A stretch of 64,000 nucleotides of DNA from an uncultured SAR324 cluster bacterium (lineage in GTDB: Bacteria > SAR324 > NAC60-12). Below the pieces are notes generated by a model that saw only the letters and a list, made by a program, of their open reading frames with translations, ran no database searches and had not been told where the DNA came from. The translations under genes were made by a program, and so were the position numbers. Below, piece by piece: positions 50,136-60,640 of this stretch. Each line of letters opens with the position of its first letter. The first letter of the stretch is position 1. The DNA is taken from the NCBI GenBank assembly GCA_905182865.1, contig CAJJCY010000003.1, positions 283,001-347,000 of the forward strand, read 5' to 3'.

Positions 50136-52778
50136 ATGAGAAGATCAAATTCTTTATTTTACCTGATATTTACCATAATATTGGTTTTTCAGGTTGCGAG
50201 TGGATTTGCAGAAAGTCGAGGAAATGTTGCTACAGTAAAGACACATTCCGGTTCATTTCCACTACCCATCCCAACACTTCGTTTACCAGATCTTCCGGAA
50301 TTTCCGTTGGTTACAGTTCCTGATGCAGTCTTCCCTGAGCTTCCTGACTGGCACTACTCTCGTTTTATTCCAGAAGATCCAAGCTGGCTTGACAGTGCGG
50401 GCAAATTTTACAAAGAGGGTCTTGTCTATTTGTTTCGTGGAGACTTGAATGTTGCTTTTAAGAGGTTTCAGTCAGTAACAGATAATTATCCGGAAACATC
50501 ATGGTTTGCTCCGTCTTTGTTTTGGAAGGCTCAAATTTTATCGAAGCGGAAGGAATATGTTCCAGCAGGAAAAATACTGACTGTATTCCTTGACTCTCTC
50601 AAACAGAGTAAAAGTTCAGAACGATATATTGATTTTCAAAATATCAGCCGCTATACATTGGCCTGGCTGGCTATGAAACAAAAAAAATACAATGAAGCAT
50701 TGGAAATAATTGAGAAAAATAAAGAGGTGATCAGTGCTAAAAAAATACGTATTCAGCTTCTATTTTTGAAGTACCTGATACATGTTCAGCTAAAACAGGG
50801 TGATTTAATATTTGAAGTAATTGATGATTTGATCCAATTGTTTCCATATGATTTTGAACATGTAGTGCGTCTGGCTGAATTTTATTTTGTTGAAAACCGC
50901 TGGCAGGAATTAGCAGATTTAGTTGAAGCACAAGCTCGGGAGCAGGTATTTTACAATGATCCTCGAATGGAACACTTCTTGTGGCTGGGCGTGGCTGCAG
51001 AAATGCGTTTGAAACACTGGAATAAAGCTAAAAAACGGTTACAGTCTCTTGAGAAGTTTGGTGTCCGCAGTCCTGACAAACTTGCTTTGGCCTATTTAAG
51101 GCTTAATCTTTATACAAATCAGACTGAAAGTTCCTGGATGAATTGGTTTAAAATACAGGATGATATTGTCCGGGAAAAAGCATTGCGAGAATTAATTCAC
51201 CATGCTGTTAAAACTGAAGAGTTTCTCTTTTTGATTAAGAAACAGCCGGAGTTGAAGTCGTTTACTCAATATTGGCGTGAGTGGCAGGGGGAATTAGAAC
51301 TAATATATGCTTATCTTTATTTGCGCCAAGGGCAGATAAAAAAAGCAAAGCAATTTTTGCTGTGGGCACAAAATAATTTGAAGCAGGAGTCAAATCATGC
51401 GCCTTTGATTGTTAAGGAGGAAAGTCTTTACCTGGGTACTGTGATAGAACTGCTGCTAAAAGACCATCAGAAAGCGTTGCAGAATTTGAAACAACTGCTG
51501 GCAGAGTATGCAGGATCAGATCGTCAGTCGGATTACTATTTTTGGTACGGGGTTTTATTGTATGAACTGGAAAAGAGTTACTTGCAGACAATAATGGCTA
51601 TGCGACAGGTTGACCGGGAAGGTGAGCGGGATGATGATCGCTTGTTTTTACTCGGCAAGGTAAATCATGATCAAAAGAAATGGAAAGCGGTAATCTCGGC
51701 TTTTGCAAAATTACAGAAGCTGCATCCAGGTTCCCAATTCCTTGAAGAAGGTTTTTATCTCCTGGCCCAGGCTTTTTTTGAACTAAAGCAGTACAATTCA
51801 GGTCTTGAAATATTAAATGAACTGCAAAACACTTTTGGTCAATTGAAAAAACCCGTAAGAGCGGTTCATTTACGGGTGCAGATTCTTGTGGCTATGCAAA
51901 GATATGAGCAAGCTGATGATGTTCTTCAGCGTATGATTGAGGAGAATTCAGACTTTTCACTGATAAAATTGAGGGTTGAAGTGTTGAAGTACATCAAAGA
52001 TCCCAGGCGGATACTGAGTGTGACAGGTGTCGGACTGAAGCTTTCAACCAGTAAAGATCAGGGCTTCCTTTACTTTCATCGTGCAAATGCTCTTTTTGAT
52101 ACGAAAAAATATGAAGAAGCAAACACATATTACACTTTGGCATTAAAAAATCCTCCAAAAAACACTAGACGAGTTATCAATTACCGGCTCTTGAAAATTC
52201 AGTATGAATTGGGGCGCATTCCAGAATTACTGCAAGGGGCAGATCTTTTTTTGAAAGTGAGTCGGGACGATTTTTATAGTTATGAAATTCTGCATATGCT
52301 TAGCAATTATTTTCTGGAAAAGAAACAAAGAGAAAAGGCTTTCTCTTATTTAAAGCAGCTTGTAGCCAACTATAAAAAATCAGTACGTAAAGTAGAACTT
52401 GCTCCTGAAAAGAGATTGGAGCAGATTGTTCTAATTGGTCAACTTTATAACGAATTGACTAACTATGAGTCGGCTGAACGTTGGCTGAATCAAGCATTAA
52501 AATCGATGGAAACAGTTGAAGGAGGACGAAAAAAATGGCAGCTGCATATTTTCAAAGAAAAAGGGTTTACTCTCTATAAATTAGGCAAACATCGTCAAGC
52601 TCTGGCTGCCAGTCTGAAAGTTCTTTATCTGGACCGTAGCTTGTCTAATCAGCAAAGATACGATCTTAATTTGCGAATTGCATCAAGCTATGTGCAACTA
52701 AAACGCACAAAAGAAGCGAGGTCGATTTACCTGAAAATGCAAAAAATATTTAAAAGCTTACTCAGAAAAAGAAATTGA
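50136..52778 (+). CDS. large periplasmic TPR protein
   Basis: 880 residues. Signal peptide SLFYLIFTIILVFQVASGFA; the next 60 residues are Pro-rich (PLPIPTLRLPDLPEFPLVTV). Then TPR-like helix pairs to the end, e.g. FYKEGLVYLFRGDLNVAFKR, YFHRANALFDTKKYEEANTY, YKLGKHRQALAASLKVLYLD. Such proteins scaffold envelope assemblies. No enzyme domain. Intact over 2.6 kb, which shows that base errors are not uniform in this window. Confidence 0.82.
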   Translation: MRRSNSLFYLIFTIILVFQVASGFAESRGNVATVKTHSGSFPLPIPTLRLPDLPEFPLVTVPDAVFPELPDWHYSRFIPEDPSWLDSAGKFYKEGLVYLFRGDLNVAFKRFQSVTDNYPETSWFAPSLFWKAQILSKRKEYVPAGKILTVFLDSLKQSKSSERYIDFQNISRYTLAWLAMKQKKYNEALEIIEKNKEVISAKKIRIQLLFLKYLIHVQLKQGDLIFEVIDDLIQLFPYDFEHVVRLAEFYFVENRWQELADLVEAQAREQVFYNDPRMEHFLWLGVAAEMRLKHWNKAKKRLQSLEKFGVRSPDKLALAYLRLNLYTNQTESSWMNWFKIQDDIVREKALRELIHHAVKTEEFLFLIKKQPELKSFTQYWREWQGELELIYAYLYLRQGQIKKAKQFLLWAQNNLKQESNHAPLIVKEESLYLGTVIELLLKDHQKALQNLKQLLAEYAGSDRQSDYYFWYGVLLYELEKSYLQTIMAMRQVDREGERDDDRLFLLGKVNHDQKKWKAVISAFAKLQKLHPGSQFLEEGFYLLAQAFFELKQYNSGLEILNELQNTFGQLKKPVRAVHLRVQILVAMQRYEQADDVLQRMIEENSDFSLIKLRVEVLKYIKDPRRILSVTGVGLKLSTSKDQGFLYFHRANALFDTKKYEEANTYYTLALKNPPKNTRRVINYRLLKIQYELGRIPELLQGADLFLKVSRDDFYSYEILHMLSNYFLEKKQREKAFSYLKQLVANYKKSVRKVELAPEKRLEQIVLIGQLYNELTNYESAERWLNQALKSMETVEGGRKKWQLHIFKEKGFTLYKLGKHRQALAASLKVLYLDRSLSNQQRYDLNLRIASSYVQLKRTKEARSIYLKMQKIFKSLLRKRN

Positions 52779-52957
52779 AAAACTCCTGAGAAGCTTGATG
52801 AATCAACAATGATATGCTCCAATGGTTCCAACCAGGATGTCTGAATTGATTTAAGCCAGAGCAAATTTTAATTATTAGCTATATGGAGTCAGAATTTCCA
52901 TGAGGAAACGAACTATAATGACATCCATATGGAGGATTAAATTTTTTCTGATCAAAA

Positions 52958-52973
52958 TGTTTCACGTGAAACA
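52958..52973. promoter_or_regulatory. parS: parS site (ParB-binding centromere)
   Basis: TGTTTCACGTGAAACA is a perfect 16-base palindrome and an exact match to the consensus parS recognised by chromosomal ParB/Spo0J proteins across bacteria. It lies in a 200-base intergenic gap, 9 bases before the cmk start. Such sites cluster around the replication origin; the putative oriC is about 31 kb away. No second copy seen in this window. Confidence 0.9.
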
Positions 52974-52981
52974 ATAATGTT

Positions 52982-53665
52982 ATGGATTTTAAAATCATTG
53001 CCATTGATGGTCCTACTGGTGTGGGGAAAAGTACAATTGCTCGTAAACTTGCGGAAAAACTTGGCTGCTTGTATGTTGATACCGGAGCAATGTTTCGTTG
53101 CCTTGCTTTGTGCTGGGGTAAGTATGGTTGTCCAGAAAGTGATGATTCGCTGCAAGAGTTAGGTGATCAGACCAGGATAGTATTTAAACATAATAATGTA
53201 ATTTGCAATGGTAAAGATGTAACTGATGAAATTCGGACAGAATTGATTTCCAGTCTTGCTTCAAAAATCAGTAGTTTTTCCTCAATCCGGGAAGTGATGA
53301 AAAAACAACAGCGCACATTAGTTGAAGAAGTCCGTAAGTCAGAAAGTTGCCTGGGCGCCGTATTGGAAGGTCGAGATATTGGCACAGTTGTTTTTCCAGA
53401 TGCGAAATTTAAGTTTTATTTTGATGCCTCTCCGGAGAAACGTGCAAAACGTAGGATGCTGCAACTGCAGGAACGTGGTGAAAATGCTAATTTTGAAAAA
53501 ATATTAACAGCGCTTCGTAAGAGGGATTTTCAAGATCAAAACCGTAAAGTTGCTCCACTGAAACCTGCGGAGGATGCATTAATTGTGGATACAGGAAATA
53601 TGAGTGCAGACCAGGTATTGGAGCATTTAGCTGCCTGTATTGGAGGAGAGAAAAATGTCAGCTAG
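52982..53665 (+). CDS. cmk: cytidylate kinase
   Basis: 227 residues: IIAIDGPTGVGKSTIARKLA (P-loop), LYVDTGAMFRCLALCW, LEGRDIGTVVFPDAKFKFYF, KRRMLQLQERG, and the closing RKVAPLKPAEDALIVDT. Phosphorylates CMP and dCMP. ATG 52982 begins 9 bases after the parS site, so ParB binding could affect this promoter region. Not followed by rpsA, which often neighbours cmk. Confidence 0.95.
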   Translation: MDFKIIAIDGPTGVGKSTIARKLAEKLGCLYVDTGAMFRCLALCWGKYGCPESDDSLQELGDQTRIVFKHNNVICNGKDVTDEIRTELISSLASKISSFSSIREVMKKQQRTLVEEVRKSESCLGAVLEGRDIGTVVFPDAKFKFYFDASPEKRAKRRMLQLQERGENANFEKILTALRKRDFQDQNRKVAPLKPAEDALIVDTGNMSADQVLEHLAACIGGEKNVS

Positions 53666-53717
53666 TCTGGTGTTCAATTCTTAAAAAACCAAAAAATATA
53701 TTTACAAAGGTGATGTC

Positions 53718-54908
53718 ATGAAAGCAGTTATTCTTGCGGCTAATCGAAGTAACAGATTGAGTCCTTTTATTGAAACCCGCTGTAAGCCCATGATTCGAAT
53801 TGCTGGGCAATATATTCTTGAAAATACGATTTGTTTCCTCAAGGAAGCAGGGATTAACGACATTGTGCTTGTAGTCAATCATCAGCAGGACCTTGTCCGC
53901 CGGTATTTTGGCAGTGGCAAAATACTTGGAGTAAATCTTGAGTATGTTGTTCAGGATGAACTTAATGGAATTGGTCAGGCCTTGAGTATTTGCAGATCGA
54001 CATTGGAAAAGAAACCGTTTTTGCTTGTTTATGGTGACGTAATGACTGATTACAACCCCTTTTTATCCATCCTGCAAACTTACTCTGAGATAGACAAGGA
54101 AGTTGCCTTGATTGCTTTGCCGGAATCTTCAAAAGAGTTTGGCAATGTCTATTTAGATCATGAAATGAAAATCAGCCGTTTGGTTGAAAACCCAAAGGCA
54201 AATCAGGCAAATTATGTTTTTGCAGGAATGTTTGTTTTGTTTCCGGAAATATTTTCTTTGTTGGAGGAGTATCAGAATGATATTTCCCAATGTTATGTAA
54301 AAATGATTGAAACCAGTGGGCTACAGGCTTGTTTGTGGGAAAAAGGATGGATTGATATGATTCATCCCTGGCATATTTTAGAAGCAAATCGGATGTTGAT
54401 GAGTTCATGGGAAACTGCTGAAATTGATTCAACCGCAAGATTGCTGGGACAAGTACATCTCGAAGGGGCAGTCCGGATTGGGCCGAATGTTACTGTAGAA
54501 TCCGGAACCATACTTAAGGGTCCTTGTTATATAGGTTCTAATTCATATGTGGGGAATAACTCCCTCATACGTAATTACAGCGCGATTGGTCCGGACTCAA
54601 TTGTAGGCTATGGATCTGAATTGAAAAATTGCGTGTTGTTTGGAAACAATGACGTAGGCCGTCTTTCATTCGTCGGAGATAGCGTTCTGGGAGAAAACGT
54701 CAAATCTGGTTCCGGACTTACGACGGTCAATCACACAGTCGATTATAGTCTAATAACCTGCAAGTCGAACTCAGACTCAATAGAAACCGGCCTGACAAAG
54801 CTTGGAGCATTCATTGGTGATAATGTATCCATTGGAGCCCGTCATACTCTTGGGCCGGGTACAATTGTGGAGTCAGGAAAAATATTTCCTGATAACATTA
54901 CTCTCTAA
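53718..54908 (+). CDS. sugar-1-phosphate nucleotidyltransferase with left-handed beta-helix
   Basis: 396 residues. N-terminal nucleotidyltransferase fold: MKAVILAANRSNRLSPFIET, KPMIRIAGQYILENTICFLK, LLVYGDVMTD. Hexapeptide-repeat C-terminus (STARLLGQVHLEGAVRIGPN, VTVESGTILKGPCYIGSNSY, GAFIGDNVSIGARHTLGPGT). This is the layout of archaeal-type GlmU, which makes UDP-GlcNAc from the 1-phosphate. The signature loop normally reads LAAGxGTRL; here it is LAANRSNRL, so the glycines are lost. Followed by glmS and a phosphohexomutase, fitting an amino-sugar pathway. AAAGGTGA ribosome site. Confidence 0.82.
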   Translation: MKAVILAANRSNRLSPFIETRCKPMIRIAGQYILENTICFLKEAGINDIVLVVNHQQDLVRRYFGSGKILGVNLEYVVQDELNGIGQALSICRSTLEKKPFLLVYGDVMTDYNPFLSILQTYSEIDKEVALIALPESSKEFGNVYLDHEMKISRLVENPKANQANYVFAGMFVLFPEIFSLLEEYQNDISQCYVKMIETSGLQACLWEKGWIDMIHPWHILEANRMLMSSWETAEIDSTARLLGQVHLEGAVRIGPNVTVESGTILKGPCYIGSNSYVGNNSLIRNYSAIGPDSIVGYGSELKNCVLFGNNDVGRLSFVGDSVLGENVKSGSGLTTVNHTVDYSLITCKSNSDSIETGLTKLGAFIGDNVSIGARHTLGPGTIVESGKIFPDNITL

Positions 54909-54946
54909 ATCAAGCTCTTAAAACTTAAAACCAGGTAAGGCAAAAA

Positions 54947-56765
54947 ATGTGTGGCATCAGTGGCATTGTCCATTCTGAAAATATTGGCAGAAATTTATTT
55001 AATTCAATTCGCAACTTGGAATATCGTGGATACGATTCTTCCGGAATGGCCATGCTGCAACAAGGAGCAATTGATTTGCGAAAAAATATTGGAGGAATTG
55101 AATTGAAAGGTCACCATTGGAACTTTGGATCAAATGCAGGGCAGCATCGGAATTGCTCATACGCGCTGGGCAACACACGGAGGAGTAACTCAGGAAAACG
55201 CCCATCCCCACCTTTCTCAAAACAAGCAGTTTGTAATTGTACACAACGGTATTATTTCAAATTACCAGGTATTGCGGGAGCGGATGCTTAGTCAAGGTGT
55301 TGTTTTTGAGTCATTGACTGATACAGAAGTTTTTGCCAACTTGTTGCAGGAATCATACTCAAACAGCAAAGATATAGAACAAGCTTTTTTAGCAGCACTT
55401 GAGCAAATCGAAGGTTCATTTTCTATAGTCATGCTGTCAACGCATGACCCGGAGCACTTGTATTGTGTAAAAAAAGAGTCACCTCTATTACTGGGACTGG
55501 GAGAGGGTTGTAATTATGTCGGCTCAGATCTCAATGCTTTTTTGGAATACACAAGGAAGGCGGTAGTTCTAGATGATGGAGAATATGTTGTTTTAGGCCG
55601 TAATGATTATAAAATACGTAAATTAAAAACTCGTGAACATGTCAAAAAAAATATTTTACACATTGACTGGGATGTGGAAACGAGTAAAAAGGGCGGATAT
55701 TCCCATTACATGCTCAAGGAAATATTTGATGAACCGCAGACAATACGGCAGGCATTGAAAATTCCGCATGAACAAATTTCAGGATTGGCCTTGATGTTTA
55801 CTGAGGCTAAACGCGCCTACCTGATGGGTGTGGGAACAACTTTTTATGTGGCGAACATCAGTCAGTATTTTATTTCAACTTTGGCAAATCGATACTACCC
55901 GGTGTTGAGTTCTGACGAGTTTTCTGTAGTAAGTGTTGAATCCGGAGATATGGTGTTGGCACTTTCCCAATCCGGAGAAACCTATGATACAAAATCATCG
56001 TTGGAGTATGCGAAGCTTCATGGTGCGAAAACTGCGGCGGTTGTAAATGTAATGGGGTCAGCAATCAGTATGATGGTAGATATGGTTATTATGCAGGGTT
56101 CCGGTCCGGAAATATGTGTTGTTTCCACAAAAGCTGCTTTGGCTCAAACCTTCATTATGCTGAGAGTAGCCTTGGAACTGGGGCGGATGCGGGAACATAT
56201 TTCGCAGGATGTTTATCAAAAACATCAACGGGAGTTGGAGATATTTCCGCAAATGGTTGAACAAATACTCAATGAACAATCCGGATTCGTACGCAACATA
56301 GCAAGGACTACAAGTCATGTAGAGCATTGGTTATTTCTCGGGTGCGGAGTTTATTATCCTGTGGCTATGGAGTCTGCTTTGAAAATGAAAGAAATTACTT
56401 ATCAACACGCAGAAGGAATGCCTGCCGGATTTCTTAAACACGGTACTCTGTCTATGGTTGAACCAGCTTTACATTCACTGTTTTTTGTGCCGCTTCCGGA
56501 ACAAAAAGATTTACATGACCGTACTCTTATTGCTATGGAACAAGTTAAAGCTCGTGGAGGTACTGTGATTGGAATCATGTTTCAGGGTGACGATCGTGCT
56601 CATTCAGTAACCAATCAAGCTGTACTGCTACCTAAGATGAGTGCTTTATGTGCTCCAATGGCACAAATGATTATGGCACAGATGTTTGCATACTATGCTG
56701 CTTTGGACTTGGGACGTAATATTGACAAGCCCAGAAATTTGGCTAAATCTGTAACAGTCGGTTAA
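54947..56765 (+). CDS. glmS: glutamine-fructose-6-phosphate aminotransferase, frameshifted as sequenced
   Basis: About 605 residues after correction. Class II amidotransferase: MCGISGIVHSENIGR with nucleophile Cys2 and RNLEYRGYDSSGMA; then GSIGIAHTRWATHGGVT, FVIVHNGIISN; then two SIS domains (GVGTTFYVANISQY, SQSGETYDT, EITYQHAEGMPAGFLKHGTL, closing NLAKSVTVG). An extra A in AAA at 55106-55108 breaks the frame; removing it gives IELKVTIGTLDQMQGS. Makes glucosamine-6-P, normally essential, so an error is likely. Confidence 0.93.
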
Positions 56766-56855
56766 TCGGCTTCCCTCAGCTATCTTTTAATGTTTGCTAA
56801 TTAGAATGAAGATAGTATCCTACCTTTTAATAAGTTCTCTTTTTCCTGCAAACAA

Positions 56856-58974
56856 ATGACGATTGAGCGTATACAAGGAACGGATGGTATTCGCGGCATT
56901 GTCCGTCTTGCAGACGATTGTTCCGGTTCGGATCCAATTTCTGTTTTTCTACAAGAAGCTGTACTGACTGAAGAATTTTTTGAGTTGTATACCTACGCTT
57001 ATTGTCAGGAGCTGCTTGAAGCCGATTTTGCATCTGCAAATGATCTTGCTGTAATTGGATGGGATCCGAGAGATATGAGCGGAAGTTTCAATCACTCCGC
57101 TATCCGAGGAATCAGGAAGGCAGGTCTTACTGCGGTAGTTGTAGATATTCTACCTACTCCAGCAATTTCCCTTTACCAGCTACACGTTGGTGCTGCTTGT
57201 GCTTTTGTACTAACAGCATCTCATAATCCTGCAGACCAGAATGGAATCAAAATCTTTATTGGGCATTCCAATCTAAAATTATTTCCGGAAGATGACAAGC
57301 GCTTGACGCAACGTTGCCTGAGTTTAAATTTTCAAAACCTACGATCCGCTCCCTTAATTGGAGAATTGCGCAATGATCATGCAGCTGCCCGGAAGTTATT
57401 TATAGAATTTATGGCAGATCCGCAAAATCATTGGTTAAACAAAGATTCTTTAGCAGGTGCTAAAATAATCGTTGATGCAGCAAATGGTGCTTTTTCACAC
57501 ATAATCGAGGATTTGCTGGACTGTGAGTCAGCTGATTATATTTTTACTAACTGCGACCCAGCCCGTGGAATTAACGTTCGTTCCGGTGTAGCAGATCTTG
57601 AAGGTGTATCTTCTATTTCTTCTGACGAGATCGAAAAGGGTTTGTTTTCCGGATATGAAACTTTAGAGAAGATGCTGGTGAGTGGTCGTCAACAAAAGGA
57701 AAAACTAATAAACAACTCAGTCCAGGTGCTGGGCTTTGTTTTTGATGGTGACGGCGATCGTTGTTTTTTACTGAGCTATGATCCGTTTCAAGATTGTGTG
57801 TTGGTAGTTGGTGGTGACGCGCAGGCCTTTTTTCAGGCCAAATTGCTGCAGCAAAACTATTGTTGGAATCAGGGACCACTGTTTGTGAATACTGTCGAAA
57901 GTGATCTGGAAGCTAGACGGGCAGTACAACAGATTGGTTTTGAAACAATGCAGTGTGCAGTTGGTGACAAGTGGATTTTGTGGCAGGCCTGTTTTTATGA
58001 CTGGCAGGCAAAACTGGAATTTTATCTAAACAAAATTGCTACATCTGAATTCAGGATTTTTCAGGATCATGTTAGAACAAGGCTGGAGCAGATGGTTCAA
58101 AGTACTAAATTTGACGCTTTGTCTGCAACCACGACTTTTATGTCTCTTGAAAAATGGGTTAGTAATAATATTGGGGATGAACTGGTGAATAGCGCGTACG
58201 AATCACGTATGCCAGCAGCAGAATAATATTTTTGCAATCGGCAGTGAAGAGTCCGGACATGTTATTACTTTAGCTAAAATGAACTTCGGTCAAGTAAACC
58301 GTCCGGTATTTATCGGCAACGGATTGAAATGTGCCTTGAATAGTCTGGTGGCAATTCAGGCTTTACGTTCCACAAAAAATACTCCTGAATTCTTTGAATG
58401 GCTGAAATGTCCCTTTACTTCCGGATTTCAAAAAAGTCTTCCGGTTTATTATGTTGACAAATCCTTGCTAGATGAAGGATCTGTTTTGCGTACTGAGCTG
58501 GCCGAATTGCTACTGGCAAACTTAAACTTTCCGGAAATGGAAGTTGAAATTGTGAAATGCCAGGAGGAGCCAGAAATGCTACTGCTGAATGTTTTAGAAA
58601 ATGGTCTTCCCACAGCGGCTGTATTTGTGCGTAATTCCGGAACAGAGGATAAGCTGGCACTTTATCTCCGGGGAAGGAAGGAACTCGAAGTACACCTTGA
58701 AAGCCTTGCGGGAAAAATTTATCCCTTTTTGTTGCTTTCGTTTAAAAATAAAAATAGCCCTATGGCACAGGCCGAGCAATTGGTTTTGCTCCGCTTGAAA
58801 GATGGAGCAAAACAGGCAATCGATTTGAGCTTTAAACAATTTTCTAAGATCTCCCTGAATCGACTACTTCACGAAATGAGCTCACGTCAGCAACTTATTA
58901 AGCAAGAAGGAGACACTTGGTCTATCACGGAAACTGGAAGGATATGTTTGAATCATACTGAACGTTCAGAATGA
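56856..58974 (+). CDS. alpha-D-phosphohexomutase (GlmM/ManB-like), long form, frameshifted
   Basis: RIQGTDGIRGIVRLADD at the start, phosphoserine loop in TASHNPADQNGIKIF, metal site FDGDGDRCFLLSYDP, sugar-binding GSEESGHVITLAKM and phosphate-binding RNSGTEDKLALYLRG. One extra C at 58212-58213 breaks the frame; removing it gives SRMQQQNNIFAIGSEESG. About 705 residues, far longer than GlmM (about 445), with inserts around residues 255-285 and 390-450 and a C-terminal tail. With glmS and the NTase it probably converts glucosamine-6-P to the 1-phosphate. Confidence 0.82.
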
Positions 58975-59012
58975 TTGTCTTTTAATCAAAGATTTTCTGA
59001 ACGTTCAGAAAA
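58958..59012. repeat. two copies of the palindrome CTGAACGTTCAG between convergent genes
   Basis: CTGAACGTTCAG occurs at 58958-58969 (inside the last codons of the mutase) and 58997-59008. The second is embedded in a 20-base perfect palindrome, TTTTCTGAACGTTCAGAAAA (58993-59012). Located between the plus-strand mutase and minus-strand motB, so a bidirectional terminator or a protein-binding pair; no clean T-run follows. Confidence 0.6.
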
Positions 59013-59031
59013 CACATGTCATTTAAATAGT

Positions 59032-59670
59032 TTAATTATTCTCTCCAAAAAGAAGAGAGGATTCTTCGATTGACTTAGGGGGTGTTGTAAGGATGATTTC
59101 GACACGCCGGTTTATCTTACGGGCTATTTTTAGCTTGTTGACGGGGAGAGGGGATCCACTCTCATCAGTATAACTGGCTTTGGGGCGGGTGTCTGCATAT
59201 CCGGAAATTGAGATGGATTCTTCAGGATATTTAATCCGGTTTATGAGCAGAGCAGCAATTGTTGTAGCACGTGCAGAACTAAGGGCCCAATTACTTGGGA
59301 ACTTTTTGCTGCGCATTGGCACATTGTCAGTGTGACCTTCAACTGTTAGCAAATCTGATTTATGTTCCGGTATTTTAAGGATTTGAAAAAAAAGCGGTGA
59401 GAGAGCCTCGTAAGCCCCTTTCTTGAGTACGGCATCTCCGGAACGAAAGAGGAAATCCTGCGGTAAAGAAACGATACAGCTGAGTTTAGTTGAGCGAAGT
59501 TCATATTTACTGAACTGAGCTTTGTTGTTACTGAGAAACTGTTCAAGGCCTCCGCAATTTTTAGGTTGAGTGGAAAGGGCGTTCAGCAAAACGAAAAAGC
59601 AGAATAACAGAGTCATTAAATCCGCAAATGTCGTTATCCACCCGCCCTCTGAACTGGCACTTCGACTCAT
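59032..59670 (-). CDS. motB: flagellar motor protein MotB
   Basis: 212 residues. GGWITTFADLMTLLFCFFVL is the single membrane helix, with the proton/sodium-binding Asp in FAD. OmpA-like peptidoglycan-binding domain: TVEGHTDNVPMRSKKFPSNW, ALSSARATTIAALLI, ISGYADTRP and NRRVEIIL. Shorter than E. coli MotB (308). Starts one base after the motA stop, so stator subunits are translated together. Confidence 0.93.
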   Translation of the reverse strand: MSRSASSEGGWITTFADLMTLLFCFFVLLNALSTQPKNCGGLEQFLSNNKAQFSKYELRSTKLSCIVSLPQDFLFRSGDAVLKKGAYEALSPLFFQILKIPEHKSDLLTVEGHTDNVPMRSKKFPSNWALSSARATTIAALLINRIKYPEESISISGYADTRPKASYTDESGSPLPVNKLKIARKINRRVEIILTTPPKSIEESSLLFGENN

Positions 59671-59671
59671 G

Positions 59672-60640
59672 TTACAACCCCAACCCTTGACCCATTGCAG
59701 CCTGTTCCTCCTGCATTACTTTCTTACGCAGTTTTGGAGGAAGATATATTACTAAATCTTTGGCAGCAGTTTCAGGGAGTTCTCTGCGTTTTAAATAGAG
59801 CAACCCTTCCCTGATCATTTCCATCAGCAAGACTTGAGTCTCCTTGAGTTGAAACCGTTTGGAAGCTATTGGCAAAAAGATCAGTTGCGAAAGCAAGACA
59901 CCATAGAGTGTAGTTATCATCGCAACTGCCATGCCTCCCATCAACCCCGCTATGTCAGCGCCGCCTTCTCCGCTAACACTTCCCAGCATCATAATCAGAC
60001 CGACAACTGTACCAATCATTCCAAAAGCCGGTGCGGCACGTCCCATAAATTCCAGCATGTCTATTTCTTCAAAAGAGCGATAGTTGTACATTTCAATTTC
60101 AGAACGCACAATTTCCTCAATCATTTCTTCTGAAACCAAATCGACAGCAATAAAATCCTGCAGCCAGTTTTGCAGGTCTTTGTTTTTTACGGCACTGATT
60201 TCCTCATCAGTAATTAACTCTTTATTGGCACGTTTTTCACAAAGACTGATCACAGTATGATAAACTTCAAGAAAATCCTTGTCGGATTTGCCTGTTAAAA
60301 AAGCTTTGGCGATAAAAAGAATTGCACGCATTGCATCACCAAAACGGAATGCAATTAGGGTTGCAGCATAAGATCCCCCAAGTACAATAAGCAGAGATTT
60401 TAAATCGGCGAAACGTGAAATAGAACCAAACCATGATTCCTGAAACATTTTAAAACTTGCTTTCAGGGCTTGTATTTCTTCGATTGGTGCCTGAGATACT
60501 TTTAAGGCCTCCAGACTCAGCTCAAATTCCCGGAACTGGTACATGTAATAATTAGAAAGGTGATCGGGCCAAATAATACCGAAAATTACCAGCGAAGCTC
60601 CCATCAACATTCCCAAAAGGGTTCCTATTTTGTCTAACAT
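59672..60640 (-). CDS. motA: flagellar motor protein MotA
   Basis: 322 residues. Four hydrophobic segments: near 5-25, 88-105, and the conserved pair APAFGMIGTVVGLIMMLGSV and AVAMITTLYGVLLSQLIFLP. The cytoplasmic loop holds DEEISAVKNKDLQNWLQDFI and RSEIEMYNYRSFEEIDMLEF. A 50-residue segment between helices 1 and 2 (YYMYQFREFELSLEALKVSQ on) is longer than in PomA/MotA. Forms the ion channel with MotB. Confidence 0.92.
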   Translation of the reverse strand: MLDKIGTLLGMLMGASLVIFGIIWPDHLSNYYMYQFREFELSLEALKVSQAPIEEIQALKASFKMFQESWFGSISRFADLKSLLIVLGGSYAATLIAFRFGDAMRAILFIAKAFLTGKSDKDFLEVYHTVISLCEKRANKELITDEEISAVKNKDLQNWLQDFIAVDLVSEEMIEEIVRSEIEMYNYRSFEEIDMLEFMGRAAPAFGMIGTVVGLIMMLGSVSGEGGADIAGLMGGMAVAMITTLYGVLLSQLIFLPIASKRFQLKETQVLLMEMIREGLLYLKRRELPETAAKDLVIYLPPKLRKKVMQEEQAAMGQGLGL

